Shown piece by piece: positions 25,944 through 34,563 of a DNA stretch of 64,000 bases. The notes under the pieces were generated by a model, which was not told the DNA's origin, ran no database searches, and was given only the letters and a program-made list of their open reading frames with translations. Source of the stretch: Blastomonas natatoria (GTDB lineage Bacteria > Pseudomonadota > Alphaproteobacteria > Sphingomonadales > Sphingomonadaceae); the NCBI RefSeq assembly GCF_003201955.1, contig NZ_QJJM01000004.1, positions 186,001 through 250,000 of the forward strand. The letters are read 5' to 3'. The position numbers and the translations under genes were made by a program. Within the stretch, counting starts at the first letter, position 1. Each line of letters begins with the position of its first letter.

Positions 25944-26363
25944 TCAGCCGGTTGCGCCAATGGTGATGGTAAAGCTGACCGTTTCGTTTCGGCGCGCTGC
26001 GTTGCGCATGAGAAACAGGTCGATCTTGTAGTCACCCGACGAAGCGATGGTTTCGGCAAAGTCGGTGCCCGATATCGAACCGATGAACATTGCCTGCATG
26101 GCACCCGGGGCCGTGACGTTGAAATTGGCTGACGCGTTATTGGCGACGAGCTTGACGGTCATCTTCTGCCCGGCGCGGAGATTGACCAGGAACGTGCGCG
26201 ACTGATCGCCTTTCAGCACGCCCTTGATTGCCTTGGACGAAGCGCCCTTGGCGAACTGGATCCGTTCGGGCCTGGGCATCGGCGCCTGGGCAAGGCTGAC
26301 CATTGGCAGCGCGACAGCGCCCGCAACAAGAAGCGATGCAGCGAGCTGGAAGCGTAATTTCAT
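25944..26363 (-). CDS. Secreted small beta-rich protein, g-type lysozyme inhibitor-like (tentative)
   Basis: About 139 residues from the ATG at 26363 (AGGAG at good spacing). A signal peptide ends MVSLAQA. The mature part is a single beta-rich domain with FAKGASSKAIKGVLKGDQ, YKI and the C-terminal block FLMRNAARRNETVSFTITIG. The MRNxARR motif is one I associate with periplasmic g-/i-type lysozyme inhibitor-like proteins; the fold also resembles bacterial pre-peptidase C-terminal domains. Role would be cell-wall protection or surface binding. The assignment is from memory of a motif and is uncertain. Confidence 0.55.
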   Translation of the reverse strand: MKLRFQLAASLLVAGAVALPMVSLAQAPMPRPERIQFAKGASSKAIKGVLKGDQSRTFLVNLRAGQKMTVKLVANNASANFNVTAPGAMQAMFIGSISGTDFAETIASSGDYKIDLFLMRNAARRNETVSFTITIGATG

Positions 26364-26474
26364 GGATGTGCTCCTGTGTTGATAATCGGTGGGTCGAGGC
26401 TGTCGTCCTGCCCTCGGTCGCATGGCTGTCCTTCGCGCATCCTCCATTTGCCCTCCGTTCGCGACGATCGCCGT

Positions 26475-27176
26475 TCAATCGCCCTTGAGAAAGGCATCCG
26501 GCACTTCATACCGTTCAGGCCCGATCGTCACGATCATGGTGTCGCCGTCACGCCGGCCCAAGACCGGATATCTGGATGATCCGTCCGCCTCGTTGGTATT
26601 GGCGGCCACGATTTTTCCGGCCTGATCGAAGATCAGTATCCGGCTGTTCACACCGTCCGGCCAGTCGATGAAGATCAGGGTCTGCCCGTCTTGCCGGTTT
26701 CGCTTGACCCCGGCATCGCAGATCGTGGCCTCCATGCCGCGATAGCCGGCACAGCGCAGCTGCGCTGTTGCATTGTAATCGGTCCCGGCAACCCTGGCGT
26801 CCCCCTGTCCATCGCCATCGCCCGGCATGGCAGCACCGCCGCCGGGAACCGAAACAAGGGTCACGCCATCAATCTCCTTGAGGATCGCTCCGCCGAGCTT
26901 TTCTGCTTCGGCTCGGCTGGGGCATCCGACCAGCGATGCGCTATCGTCGAGAAAGTCGATCGTCGTTGCCGATTCCCCGATGCGCCGGCATGGATCGCCC
27001 GTGGCCGGAAAACCATCGCCGACCACCGGAAGGCTGGCGGGCCAGACGAGCTCGATCGCGCTCTTGGCCTCGGTCGCGGGCCCGGATGGTGCCGGTGCCC
27101 CAGGCACGCAAGCCGCCAGAACCATGGCGCTTGCCGTCACGCCAAATGACGATCCGATTGCACCCATCTTCTGCAT
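26475..27176 (-). CDS. Two-part lipoprotein of unknown function
   Basis: 233 residues. A lipobox MVLAAC lies near residues 18-23, followed by a Pro-rich linker. An N-terminal module contains CRRIGESATTIDFLDDSASLVGCPS then AEKLGGAI, split across the two cysteines. The C-terminal module is beta-rich (TLIFIDWPDGVNSRILIF) and looks compact. No function is known to me. It lies 111 bp upstream of the lysozyme-inhibitor-like gene in the same direction, so they may share a transcript. Confidence 0.65.
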   Translation of the reverse strand: MQKMGAIGSSFGVTASAMVLAACVPGAPAPSGPATEAKSAIELVWPASLPVVGDGFPATGDPCRRIGESATTIDFLDDSASLVGCPSRAEAEKLGGAILKEIDGVTLVSVPGGGAAMPGDGDGQGDARVAGTDYNATAQLRCAGYRGMEATICDAGVKRNRQDGQTLIFIDWPDGVNSRILIFDQAGKIVAANTNEADGSSRYPVLGRRDGDTMIVTIGPERYEVPDAFLKGD

Positions 27177-27425
27177 GCCGTTGATCCCTCAAATTCCAGC
27201 GCAGCTATGCTTGGTTGCGATCCGGTGATTCTGGATAGCGCGAGTATAGTGATGCATCCCGTAGGGGACGGCCATGGTCAAAGCGCGCCAGCACATGGAC
27301 AAATGACGCCAAGTATCTGACGCATCACGAAGAAATTGGACCATGTCATTTTGTTTTTACTGAAGGCGCATTTGCGATAGCATGAACGGGTTGGGCCGGG
27401 ACGCGCGACACGGGGGCACCACGCC

Positions 27426-28550
27426 ATGTCGGTGGAGTTTGACAGAAGGCAACTGGAGCGTTCTGCTCCAGCGCAGCCGGGATCCTCTGGCGCTGGTCGG
27501 GAGGATGCAGCGGTAGCAATCAGCATGCTCGGGGCGAGAGCCCGACTGCAGGTTCCGACTGCTACCACACTCCATTTCGGGCAATGGCTGGGCTGGCCTG
27601 ACTGGCTGCGCAACGGCACGTCGCTGGTGGGCGAAGGCCCCTTGCCGCAGACACTCAGCTTCGCTGACGATCTGATCATCATCGGCAACATCATCGACAA
27701 TTGCGATCCTCTTGCGCTTGTTGCGAAGATGCTCTCGGCGCCACGCCCCGTCATGGGAACAGCCGGAACGCTGTCACTGCTCCACGCGCCGAATCTCGGC
27801 CTCGCGCTGCGCACCGTGGTCAAGGGCATCGCAATGCAGAACCCGTTCGTGCTGATGACGCTCGAGGAAAGCGAATATCGCATCGGCATCAGCCTCTCTC
27901 CGCCCTGGCCGATGGGTCCATTGTTCGAGTTTACCGCCCTGACGGCGCTGGCTCTGGTCTATCGCTCTGTGGAGGCGCTCTCGTTCGCCGACCCTGCCGA
28001 GATGTTGCTCGAAACCCGCTTGTGCGACGACCCTGCAACGCAGCCCGTGCTCGCCGGCTTTGCCTGTCGGAAGGTCCGATCGGAGGGGCCGGAAAGGCTG
28101 AGCTTTCCCAGCCAATGGCAGTCGATCACCAACCCCGATCATGATCCATGGCTCTGGGCGCTGGCGCAAAGCAAGATCGAAGCGCTGCAGAATCTTGCAA
28201 GAGAACCCGACGAGGTGACGCGGGTCCGCGATGCCATTGCCAGAATGCTCGCCAGCGACAATCGGGCACCGCGGCTCAAGCAGATTTCCAATGCGCTGGA
28301 ATTGTCCAGCCGGACCCTGGTGCGCCTGCTCGCCCGGCATGGCACCAGCTTCCATGCACTGGTCGAGCAGGAACGCAAGGCCAAGGCGCGGCTGCTGATC
28401 GCTGATAGCGCCATCTCGCTGGCCGAAGCCGCGAGGGTGCTGGGCTTTACCGACATGTCGAGCTTCGGTCGGTCCTTCCGGCAATGGTTCGGCGATACAC
28501 CGGGCAACGTCCGCAAGGCCTGGCAGACCGGGGTAGCCATGACCGAATGA
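27426..28550 (+). CDS. AraC-family transcriptional regulator with N-terminal effector domain
   Basis: 374 residues. The N-terminal ~230 residues resemble the arabinose-binding/OruR-type effector domain (YRIGISLSPPWPMGPLFEF, then TALALVYRS). The C-terminal ~100 residues form the double helix-turn-helix: LKQISNALELSSRTLVRLLA is the first, and LAEAARVLGFTDMSSFGRSF with RQWFGDTPGNVRKAW the second and its closing block. The gene is isolated: divergent from the upstream lipoprotein gene by 249 bp and 222 bp before the glycan cluster. No target can be read from the sequence, although the divergent lipoprotein gene is an obvious candidate. Confidence 0.88.
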   Translation: MSVEFDRRQLERSAPAQPGSSGAGREDAAVAISMLGARARLQVPTATTLHFGQWLGWPDWLRNGTSLVGEGPLPQTLSFADDLIIIGNIIDNCDPLALVAKMLSAPRPVMGTAGTLSLLHAPNLGLALRTVVKGIAMQNPFVLMTLEESEYRIGISLSPPWPMGPLFEFTALTALALVYRSVEALSFADPAEMLLETRLCDDPATQPVLAGFACRKVRSEGPERLSFPSQWQSITNPDHDPWLWALAQSKIEALQNLAREPDEVTRVRDAIARMLASDNRAPRLKQISNALELSSRTLVRLLARHGTSFHALVEQERKAKARLLIADSAISLAEAARVLGFTDMSSFGRSFRQWFGDTPGNVRKAWQTGVAMTE

Positions 28551-28772
28551 AGCGATGACAGTCCGCCGTTGATATCGTTCCGCGTGAAACCGGGCAGACC
28601 ATTGCGTGGCTCAGCGCTGGTCCACCTCGACCCCGGCGCTGGACGAACCCTGATGCACTCGCTTATATTTTCCCCCTGCCCTGCTCGGGGGGTGGAGACG
28701 CCCCGACATCCTTCCGTGCTCCATTCTGCTTCGCCCGATCCGATCAATCCTTGATGAAGGAAAATCACGGCA

Positions 28773-29546
28773 ATGAAGGTTGTTATTCTGGCTGGCGGCC
28801 TTGGATCCCGTCTCTCCGAAGAAACCACGGTGCGCCCGAAACCTCTCGTGGAGATTGGTGGAAATCCCATCATCTGGCACATCATGAACATTTACGCCCA
28901 TCACGGCATGACCGACTTCATCGTCTGTGCCGGTTACAAGGGCTATATGCTGAAGGAATATTTCGCTAATTTCGTACTGCATAACAGCGACTTCACGGCA
29001 GATTTTTCAAGCAACACCCTGCAATATCACGACAGGGGTGCACCAGGCTGGCGCGTCACCGTGATCGATACGGGCCAGAGTTCGATGACGGGCGGTCGGT
29101 TGCGCCATATCCGCGACCATCTGGATCCAGGTGAAAGCTTCTGCATGACCTATGGCGACGGCGTGGGCGATATCGATCTGACCGCCGAACTGGCCTTTCA
29201 CCGCAGCCATGGCCTGATGGCGACGATGTGCGCCGTCCAGCCGCCTGCCCGTTTTGGCGCGATCATTACCGATGGTATCCGCGTCACCGCATTTTCGGAG
29301 AAGATGCCGGGCGAAGGGCCGCGCATCAACGGTGGCTTCTTCATCCTGGAACCTCCGGTCATCGACCTGATCGAGGGGGACGATACCATCTGGGAGGCAG
29401 GGCCGCTCGAGCAGCTCGCAAGCATGGGCCAGCTGGCGGCTTACGAACATAACGGCTTCTGGCAGCCGATGGATACGCTGCGCGAACGGCATCAGCTTGA
29501 GGAGCTCTGGCGCTCCGGCGCTGCACCGTGGAAGGTATGGGCATAG
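28773..29546 (+). CDS. rfbF: Glucose-1-phosphate cytidylyltransferase
   Basis: 257 residues. It makes CDP-glucose from CTP and glucose 1-phosphate, the entry to CDP-3,6-dideoxy and branched sugars. The nucleotidyltransferase motif AGGLGSRLSEETTVRPKPLVEIGG, with family residues WHIMNIYAHHG, TYGDGVGDIDLTAEL, FSEKMPGEGPRINGGFF and FWQPMDTLRE, identifies the RfbF subfamily. AAGGAA precedes the ATG. It opens an eight-gene co-directional surface-sugar cluster. A CDP-glucose 4,6-dehydratase (RfbG), its usual partner, is not recognisable in the window. Confidence 0.95.
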   Translation: MKVVILAGGLGSRLSEETTVRPKPLVEIGGNPIIWHIMNIYAHHGMTDFIVCAGYKGYMLKEYFANFVLHNSDFTADFSSNTLQYHDRGAPGWRVTVIDTGQSSMTGGRLRHIRDHLDPGESFCMTYGDGVGDIDLTAELAFHRSHGLMATMCAVQPPARFGAIITDGIRVTAFSEKMPGEGPRINGGFFILEPPVIDLIEGDDTIWEAGPLEQLASMGQLAAYEHNGFWQPMDTLRERHQLEELWRSGAAPWKVWA

Positions 29547-29621
29547 CGGATCCATCCTGGCCCACACCCAACTTCACGAAGCGTTAACCATAATTTTAAG
29601 GTCGCCAAATAGGTTTTGCGC

Positions 29622-30854
29622 ATGACACCGCCTTCATGCCGATTTTGCGACACTCCATTGGAGCATATGGTCGTCGACCTCGGCGTTACGCCGCTGGCGA
29701 ATGATTATCTCTCGGCCGAGCGCCTGCGCGAACCGGAGGCCACATACCCGTTGCGGGCCCTGGTTTGCACCCGATGCTGGCTGGTGCAGACCGATGCGTT
29801 CATCGCCGCAGAAGACATCTTCAGCCATTACGCCTATTTCTCTTCCTACAGCGCAAGCTGGGTTGAACATGCCAGGCAGTTCACGGTCATGGCACGCGAG
29901 CGCTTCGGCCTGACGGAAGCATCCCGGGTTGTGGAGATCGCCAGCAACGACGGCTATCTGCTGCGCCATTTCATCGATGCGGGCATCCCTGTGCTGGGCA
30001 TCGAGCCGGCAGCCAATGTCGCCGATGTCGCGCGTGCGGCTGGTGTGCCGACGGAAAGCCGGTTCTTTGGTGCCGAAACGGCATCGGACCTGGTGGCTCG
30101 CGGGCTTTCGGCCGATCTGCTGATCGGCAACAATGTGTTTGCCCATGTCCCGGACATCAACAATTTCGTCGCAGGCCTGGCCACTGCCCTGAAAGCCGAT
30201 GGCGTCGTCAGCCTGGAGTTTCCGCATCTGCTGCAGCTCATGCAGAACCGGCAGTTCGACACCATCTATCACGAGCATTTCTTCTATTTCTCTCTGCTTG
30301 CGGTCGAGACCGTTTTCGCAAGGCACGGCCTGAAGCTGTTCGACGTCGAAGAGCTTGCCACCCATGGGGGCAGCCTGCGGATCCTTGGGTGCCGGGCGGA
30401 CAGCAATGCCCATCGCGTCGGCCCCGGCCTCGCCAAGGTGCGCGCCGACGAGGCTGCCGCCGAGCTGCACCGGGTGGAGACCTATGCTGCGTTTCAGGCC
30501 AGTATCGAACCGATCCGGCGCGATCTGAACGCGTTCCTGCATCGGGCCAGGGCCGAGGGCAAACACGTTGCCGCCTATGGCGCCGCCGCCAAGGGCAACA
30601 CGCTGCTCAATTTCTGCGGAGTGACCGCCGACCTGATCGACTATGTGGTCGACAGCAACCCGCACAAGCAGAACCATTTTCTGCCAGGCAGCAGATTGCC
30701 GATCCACGCCCCGCAGAAAATGGCCGAAACCCGTCCGGACTATGTTCTGATACTGCCATGGAACATCAAGGACGAGATCATGGCAACGCATGACATCCAG
30801 GCATGGGGCGGACGGTTCGTCGTACCCGTGCCCGCCCTGGCGATCCTGCCGTGA
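29622..30854 (+). CDS. NDP-sugar C-methyltransferase (class I SAM-dependent, zinc-binding)
   Basis: About 410 residues. The three-part build matches sugar C3-methyltransferases such as TylC3/NovU. It has an N-terminal zinc-binding domain with CRFC and CTRC cysteine pairs, a Rossmann SAM domain with VVEIASNDGYLLRHF near residue 105, and a C-terminal nucleotide-binding domain with AYGAAAKGNTLLNF. The catalytic region YHEHFFYFSLLAVE is present. It would add a methyl branch to a 4-keto-6-deoxy sugar nucleotide. ATG at 29622 is preferred over TTG at 29616. The next gene starts inside its stop codon (GTGA). Confidence 0.88.
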   Translation: MTPPSCRFCDTPLEHMVVDLGVTPLANDYLSAERLREPEATYPLRALVCTRCWLVQTDAFIAAEDIFSHYAYFSSYSASWVEHARQFTVMARERFGLTEASRVVEIASNDGYLLRHFIDAGIPVLGIEPAANVADVARAAGVPTESRFFGAETASDLVARGLSADLLIGNNVFAHVPDINNFVAGLATALKADGVVSLEFPHLLQLMQNRQFDTIYHEHFFYFSLLAVETVFARHGLKLFDVEELATHGGSLRILGCRADSNAHRVGPGLAKVRADEAAAELHRVETYAAFQASIEPIRRDLNAFLHRARAEGKHVAAYGAAAKGNTLLNFCGVTADLIDYVVDSNPHKQNHFLPGSRLPIHAPQKMAETRPDYVLILPWNIKDEIMATHDIQAWGGRFVVPVPALAILP

Positions 30855-31390
30855 AGCTGATCCCCACGGCGGTGAGCGGCGCGATGGGCGTGGAGGTCGA
30901 TGCCCATGCGGACGAACGCGGGCTCTTCGCTCGAACATTCTGCGCCGAAGCGTTCGGTGCCCACGGGCTTGCCACCCAGTTTGTCCAGTGCAACACGTCC
31001 CATAACCGGCTGCGGGGGACGCTGCGCGGCATGCACTATCAGGCAGCGCCGAAGGAAGAAGCCAAGCTGGTGCGCGCCACCCGGGGCCGTGCCTTCGATG
31101 TCGCAATCGATCTGCGTCCGGCATCGATCAGCTATCTCCAATGGGCTGCGGTCGAACTCGATTCCGAACGGCGCAACGCCTTCTACATTCCGCCGGGCTG
31201 TGCGCATGGCTTTCTGACCCTGACCGACGAATGCGAGCTCTTCTACATGATGTCGGAGAGCCATGCGCCCGATCTGGCGCGCGGTGTTCGATGGGACGAT
31301 CCCGCATTCGCCATCGACTGGCCTTTTCCGCCCCTCGTCATGAGCGAACGGGACGCGATGTACGAAGATTACAAGGGCGCATCCTCATGA
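30851..31390 (+). CDS. dTDP-4-dehydrorhamnose 3,5-epimerase-like sugar epimerase
   Basis: About 179 residues, RmlC-type cupin. It shows DERGLFARTFCAEAF, the substrate-binding block NTSHNRLRGTLRGMHYQ with the catalytic His, AFDVAIDLR with the partner Asp, and the FYIPPGCAHGFLTL block. The start is GTG at 30851, overlapping the previous stop codon (GTGA); an upstream frame extension is not conserved-looking. In this cluster it would epimerise the 4-keto sugar made from CDP-glucose at C3 and/or C5. The exact nucleotide sugar is not known. Confidence 0.87.
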   Translation: MKLIPTAVSGAMGVEVDAHADERGLFARTFCAEAFGAHGLATQFVQCNTSHNRLRGTLRGMHYQAAPKEEAKLVRATRGRAFDVAIDLRPASISYLQWAAVELDSERRNAFYIPPGCAHGFLTLTDECELFYMMSESHAPDLARGVRWDDPAFAIDWPFPPLVMSERDAMYEDYKGASS

Positions 31391-32634
31391 CCGACATCAA
31401 GCTCAGCTTCTGCATCCCGACGTACAATCGATCGGAATTTCTGGCTAAGGCGCTGACCTATTTCGCCGAGGAATATGACATTCCCTGCAGCTACGAGATC
31501 GTCATCTCCGATAATGCGTCAACGGACGACACTGCAGACGTGGTGGAGCGCTTCAAGGCTTCGGGCCTGCCCATCCGCTATTACCGCCGGTCGGAAAATG
31601 GCGGCTATGAACCCAATCTCGCCAGCGTCTTCCGCCGGGCGCGCGGCGAATACAGCATCTATCTGGCCGATGACGACATGCTGATCATCCCCGGACTGAT
31701 CAAGGCCATCGGCTATCTCGATGCCAATCCGGACGTTTGCGCCGCTTATGCGCCCTGGTACATGCACAACGAGGTCGAAAGGACGGACACCGGCACCTTC
31801 TACTCGGTCGAGAGCGACACGAAGTTTGATCCGGGTCAGTTCCACGATGTCTTCGTCTTCCTGATGACCCATCATGTCTTCCCTGAAGTCTCCATCGTCC
31901 GCACATCGGCGCTTCGGGTCGCATGGGCCCCGCGCTATTTCGCCTATTGGGCGTTCGCACACCTGGCGCACTATCTGGATCTCGGCGCCGTCGCCTTTCT
32001 CAAGACGCCCTTCTATCGGGCAGTCACCGTATCCAGAATCGTCCGCGATCGGCCGCAGGCGGGCAACGAGGAGGTGATGACAGCCTGGGACCGCTATCGC
32101 GGCGGGCTGGAATATTTCCTGCATATCGGCATGAAGCGCGGCGATATCGGCGATGACCCCGACGATCTGCTCAACTACGATCAGGTGGTGAAGGAATTCA
32201 CGCTGCGCCGCATGGCCGTGGCGCTGCGCTTCTGGGTCGGGAAACAGGATTATGTCCGGGCTTACGAGCTCTATGCCCGCGTGGTGCAGGGCGGTCTGCA
32301 CGATCACCCCGATGTGCTGAGCGTGAAGGACCTGATACCCTTGTGTGCGGCGATGCAGACCTTGTCCTGGATGGTCAATGCCACGGCCCAGATCGACCGT
32401 CTGATCCTGCACGGGCCGATGGATTTCGAAGGCATGGTGAGCTTCCTTCGCGAAACCGGATTGAAGCCGGACGTTGCGGTCTGCCGCGATCAGGACGATC
32501 TGTCGGCAGAGGCCATCGACAGGGCAGCGGTTTTCATCGCGGACAACGCCGAGCGATCCGCCTTTCTGTCGCGTGGCTTCTCACCCAATCTGATCTTCAG
32601 CAATGACGATCTCATGCGGTTTATCCTGCCCTGA
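31387..32634 (+). CDS. Family 2 glycosyltransferase
   Basis: About 415 residues. It has a GT-A fold start with SFCIPTYNRSEFLAKAL, ISDNASTDDTADVVE, and the metal-binding IYLADDDMLI (DDD in place of DxD). The catalytic domain covers about residues 1-230. The rest is a helical C-terminal region with an ending LIFSNDDLMRFIL. It probably transfers the branched deoxysugar made by its neighbours onto a surface glycan; donor and acceptor are unknown. The start ATG overlaps the epimerase stop codon (ATGA). Confidence 0.85.
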   Translation: MTDIKLSFCIPTYNRSEFLAKALTYFAEEYDIPCSYEIVISDNASTDDTADVVERFKASGLPIRYYRRSENGGYEPNLASVFRRARGEYSIYLADDDMLIIPGLIKAIGYLDANPDVCAAYAPWYMHNEVERTDTGTFYSVESDTKFDPGQFHDVFVFLMTHHVFPEVSIVRTSALRVAWAPRYFAYWAFAHLAHYLDLGAVAFLKTPFYRAVTVSRIVRDRPQAGNEEVMTAWDRYRGGLEYFLHIGMKRGDIGDDPDDLLNYDQVVKEFTLRRMAVALRFWVGKQDYVRAYELYARVVQGGLHDHPDVLSVKDLIPLCAAMQTLSWMVNATAQIDRLILHGPMDFEGMVSFLRETGLKPDVAVCRDQDDLSAEAIDRAAVFIADNAERSAFLSRGFSPNLIFSNDDLMRFILP

Positions 32635-32692
32635 GCGCCTCGACGCACCGGGCAGACAGTCCTCCTCCAGCGCTGTGACGAATGGATCATCG

Positions 32693-33742
32693 ATGAAAAT
32701 CCTGATCACCGGAAACATGGGCTATGTCGGTGCAGAGCTGGTCCGTTATCTTCGCTCCTCCATGCCGGACGCACGGATCCACGGCTTTGACAGCGGCCTG
32801 TTCGCCCATGCCCTGACGGGAACCACCCGCCTGCCGGAAACGCTGCTGGACCGGCAGTATTTCGGCGATGTTCGGGATATGGATCCCGGCATTCTCCAGG
32901 GCGTGGACGCGGTGGTGCATCTTGCTGCCGTATCGAACGATCCCATGGGACACAGTTTCGAGCAGGCGACCCATGACATCAACCAGATGGCCACGCTGCG
33001 GCTTGCCGAACAAAGCGCGGCGGCGGGCGTCGGCAGCTTTGTCTTCGCGTCGAGCTGCAGCATCTACGGCTATGCCGAAACCGGCGCGCGGTCGGAAACG
33101 GATGCGACCAATCCGCTCACCGCTTATGCTCGGTCAAAGATCGGTGCAGAGCAGGGTCTCGCCGCGCTGGCCAGCGATGCCATGTCGGTTACCTGCCTGC
33201 GGTTCGCAACGGCGTGCGGCATGTCGGACCGGCTGCGCCTGGACCTGGTGCTCAATGATTTCGTCGCCAGCGCGGTCTCCACCGGCCAGATCATGGTGCT
33301 CAGCGACGGTTCGCCCTGGCGGCCGCTGATCGATGTCCGGGATATGGCCCGCGCCGTCCACTGGGCGATGAAGCGCACGCCCGCCGACCCCTCCCCCTTT
33401 CTCGTGGTCAATGCAGGAAGGCAGGAGAACAACTATCAGGTGCGTGATCTGGCCCATGCCGTGGCACGCCATCTGCCCGGCACCTGTGTGACCATCAACA
33501 CCGATGCCCCGCCGGACAAGCGCTCCTACAAGGTCGATTTCTCGTTGTTCGAGCGGCTTGCACCGCATTTCATCCCGCAAATGTCACTGGACCAGTCGAT
33601 CACCGGCCTGATCGCCGGGGTGAAAAGGACGCCGCAGATCGATGCGGGCTTCCGCCTGTCGCCCTTTCTGCGCCTGAGGATGCTGGAACAGCATCTGGCC
33701 GCCAGGGCCCTCGACGCAGACCTCAGATGGCTTGCGCCGTGA
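32693..33742 (+). CDS. NAD(P)-dependent sugar epimerase/dehydratase (extended SDR)
   Basis: 349 residues. The cofactor motif is ITGNMGYVGAELV (GxxGYxG form) and the active-site triad is visible as SSCSIYG plus YARSK. The blocks LIDVRDMARAVHWA and YKVDFSLFERLAP are typical of NDP-sugar epimerases/dehydratases. It starts 58 bp after the glycosyltransferase, the only real gap in the cluster. Whether it does the missing 4,6-dehydration, a 4-epimerisation or a reduction cannot be decided by reading. Confidence 0.85.
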   Translation: MKILITGNMGYVGAELVRYLRSSMPDARIHGFDSGLFAHALTGTTRLPETLLDRQYFGDVRDMDPGILQGVDAVVHLAAVSNDPMGHSFEQATHDINQMATLRLAEQSAAAGVGSFVFASSCSIYGYAETGARSETDATNPLTAYARSKIGAEQGLAALASDAMSVTCLRFATACGMSDRLRLDLVLNDFVASAVSTGQIMVLSDGSPWRPLIDVRDMARAVHWAMKRTPADPSPFLVVNAGRQENNYQVRDLAHAVARHLPGTCVTINTDAPPDKRSYKVDFSLFERLAPHFIPQMSLDQSITGLIAGVKRTPQIDAGFRLSPFLRLRMLEQHLAARALDADLRWLAP

Positions 33743-34563
33743 CCAGGGTCCTGCTGACCGGCGCAACGGGCTTTGTCGGACGCCAGCTGCTTGCCCGGCT
33801 GGAGGAGCGAGGCCTTTTTGTGCGCGCGGTCGTGCGCGATGGCACGGAAGATCGGCTGCCCGCCTCTGGCACCGTGCGCGACGTGATTTCCACGGGTTCA
33901 CTGTTCCACGAAAGCGCAGAGTGGTGGACGCAGGCCAGCCAGGGCGTCGACCTTGTCATCCATGCGGCTTGGTATGCCGAGCCCGGAAAATATCTTGTCG
34001 CGCCCGAGAATATCGATTGCCTGACCGGCACGATCACCATGGCGAAGGGGTGCCTCCGGTCCGGCGTCAAGCGGTTCGTGGGTCTGGGCACCTGCTTTGA
34101 ATATGACCTTTCGCAAGGGTTGCTGTCGGTCGATACCCCGCTGCGCCCGACGGCGCCCTATGGCGATGCCAAGGCCGCAACCTATCTGGCGCTTTCGCAC
34201 TGGCTGCCGCAGGCGGGGATGGAATTCCTGTGGTGTCGCCTCTTCTACCTCTACGGCGAGGGCGAGGACGAGCGACGCTTCGTTCCCTATCTGCACGCGC
34301 AGCTGCAGGCAGGCAAGACAGCCGATCTGACCAGCGGCCAGCAGGTCCGCGACTATCTGGACGTGCGCGATGCGGCTGCGATGATCGTCGATCGGGCGCT
34401 CGGTCCGGCACAGGGTGCGATCAACATCTGCTCGGGCATTCCCACCACCGTCCGTGCCATGGCAGAATCGATTGCCGACGAATATGGTCGCAGGGACCTG
34501 CTGAACTTCGGGGCGCGGGCCGACAATCTCGTCGATCCGCCTTGCGTCGTGGGCCGCCCCTGA
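33727..34563 (+). CDS. NAD(P)-dependent sugar epimerase/4-ketoreductase (extended SDR)
   Basis: 278 residues, shorter than the preceding SDR. The cofactor motif is LLTGATGFVGRQLL, with the active-site YGDAK (YxxxK) near residue 140 and VRDYLDVRDAAAMIV near residue 205. The length and build fit a 4-ketoreductase or epimerase finishing a deoxysugar. It overlaps the previous gene by 16 nt from ATG 33727; a GTG at 33739 would give the 4-nt overlap used by its neighbours and is a good alternative start. Confidence 0.83.
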   Translation: MACAVTRVLLTGATGFVGRQLLARLEERGLFVRAVVRDGTEDRLPASGTVRDVISTGSLFHESAEWWTQASQGVDLVIHAAWYAEPGKYLVAPENIDCLTGTITMAKGCLRSGVKRFVGLGTCFEYDLSQGLLSVDTPLRPTAPYGDAKAATYLALSHWLPQAGMEFLWCRLFYLYGEGEDERRFVPYLHAQLQAGKTADLTSGQQVRDYLDVRDAAAMIVDRALGPAQGAINICSGIPTTVRAMAESIADEYGRRDLLNFGARADNLVDPPCVVGRP

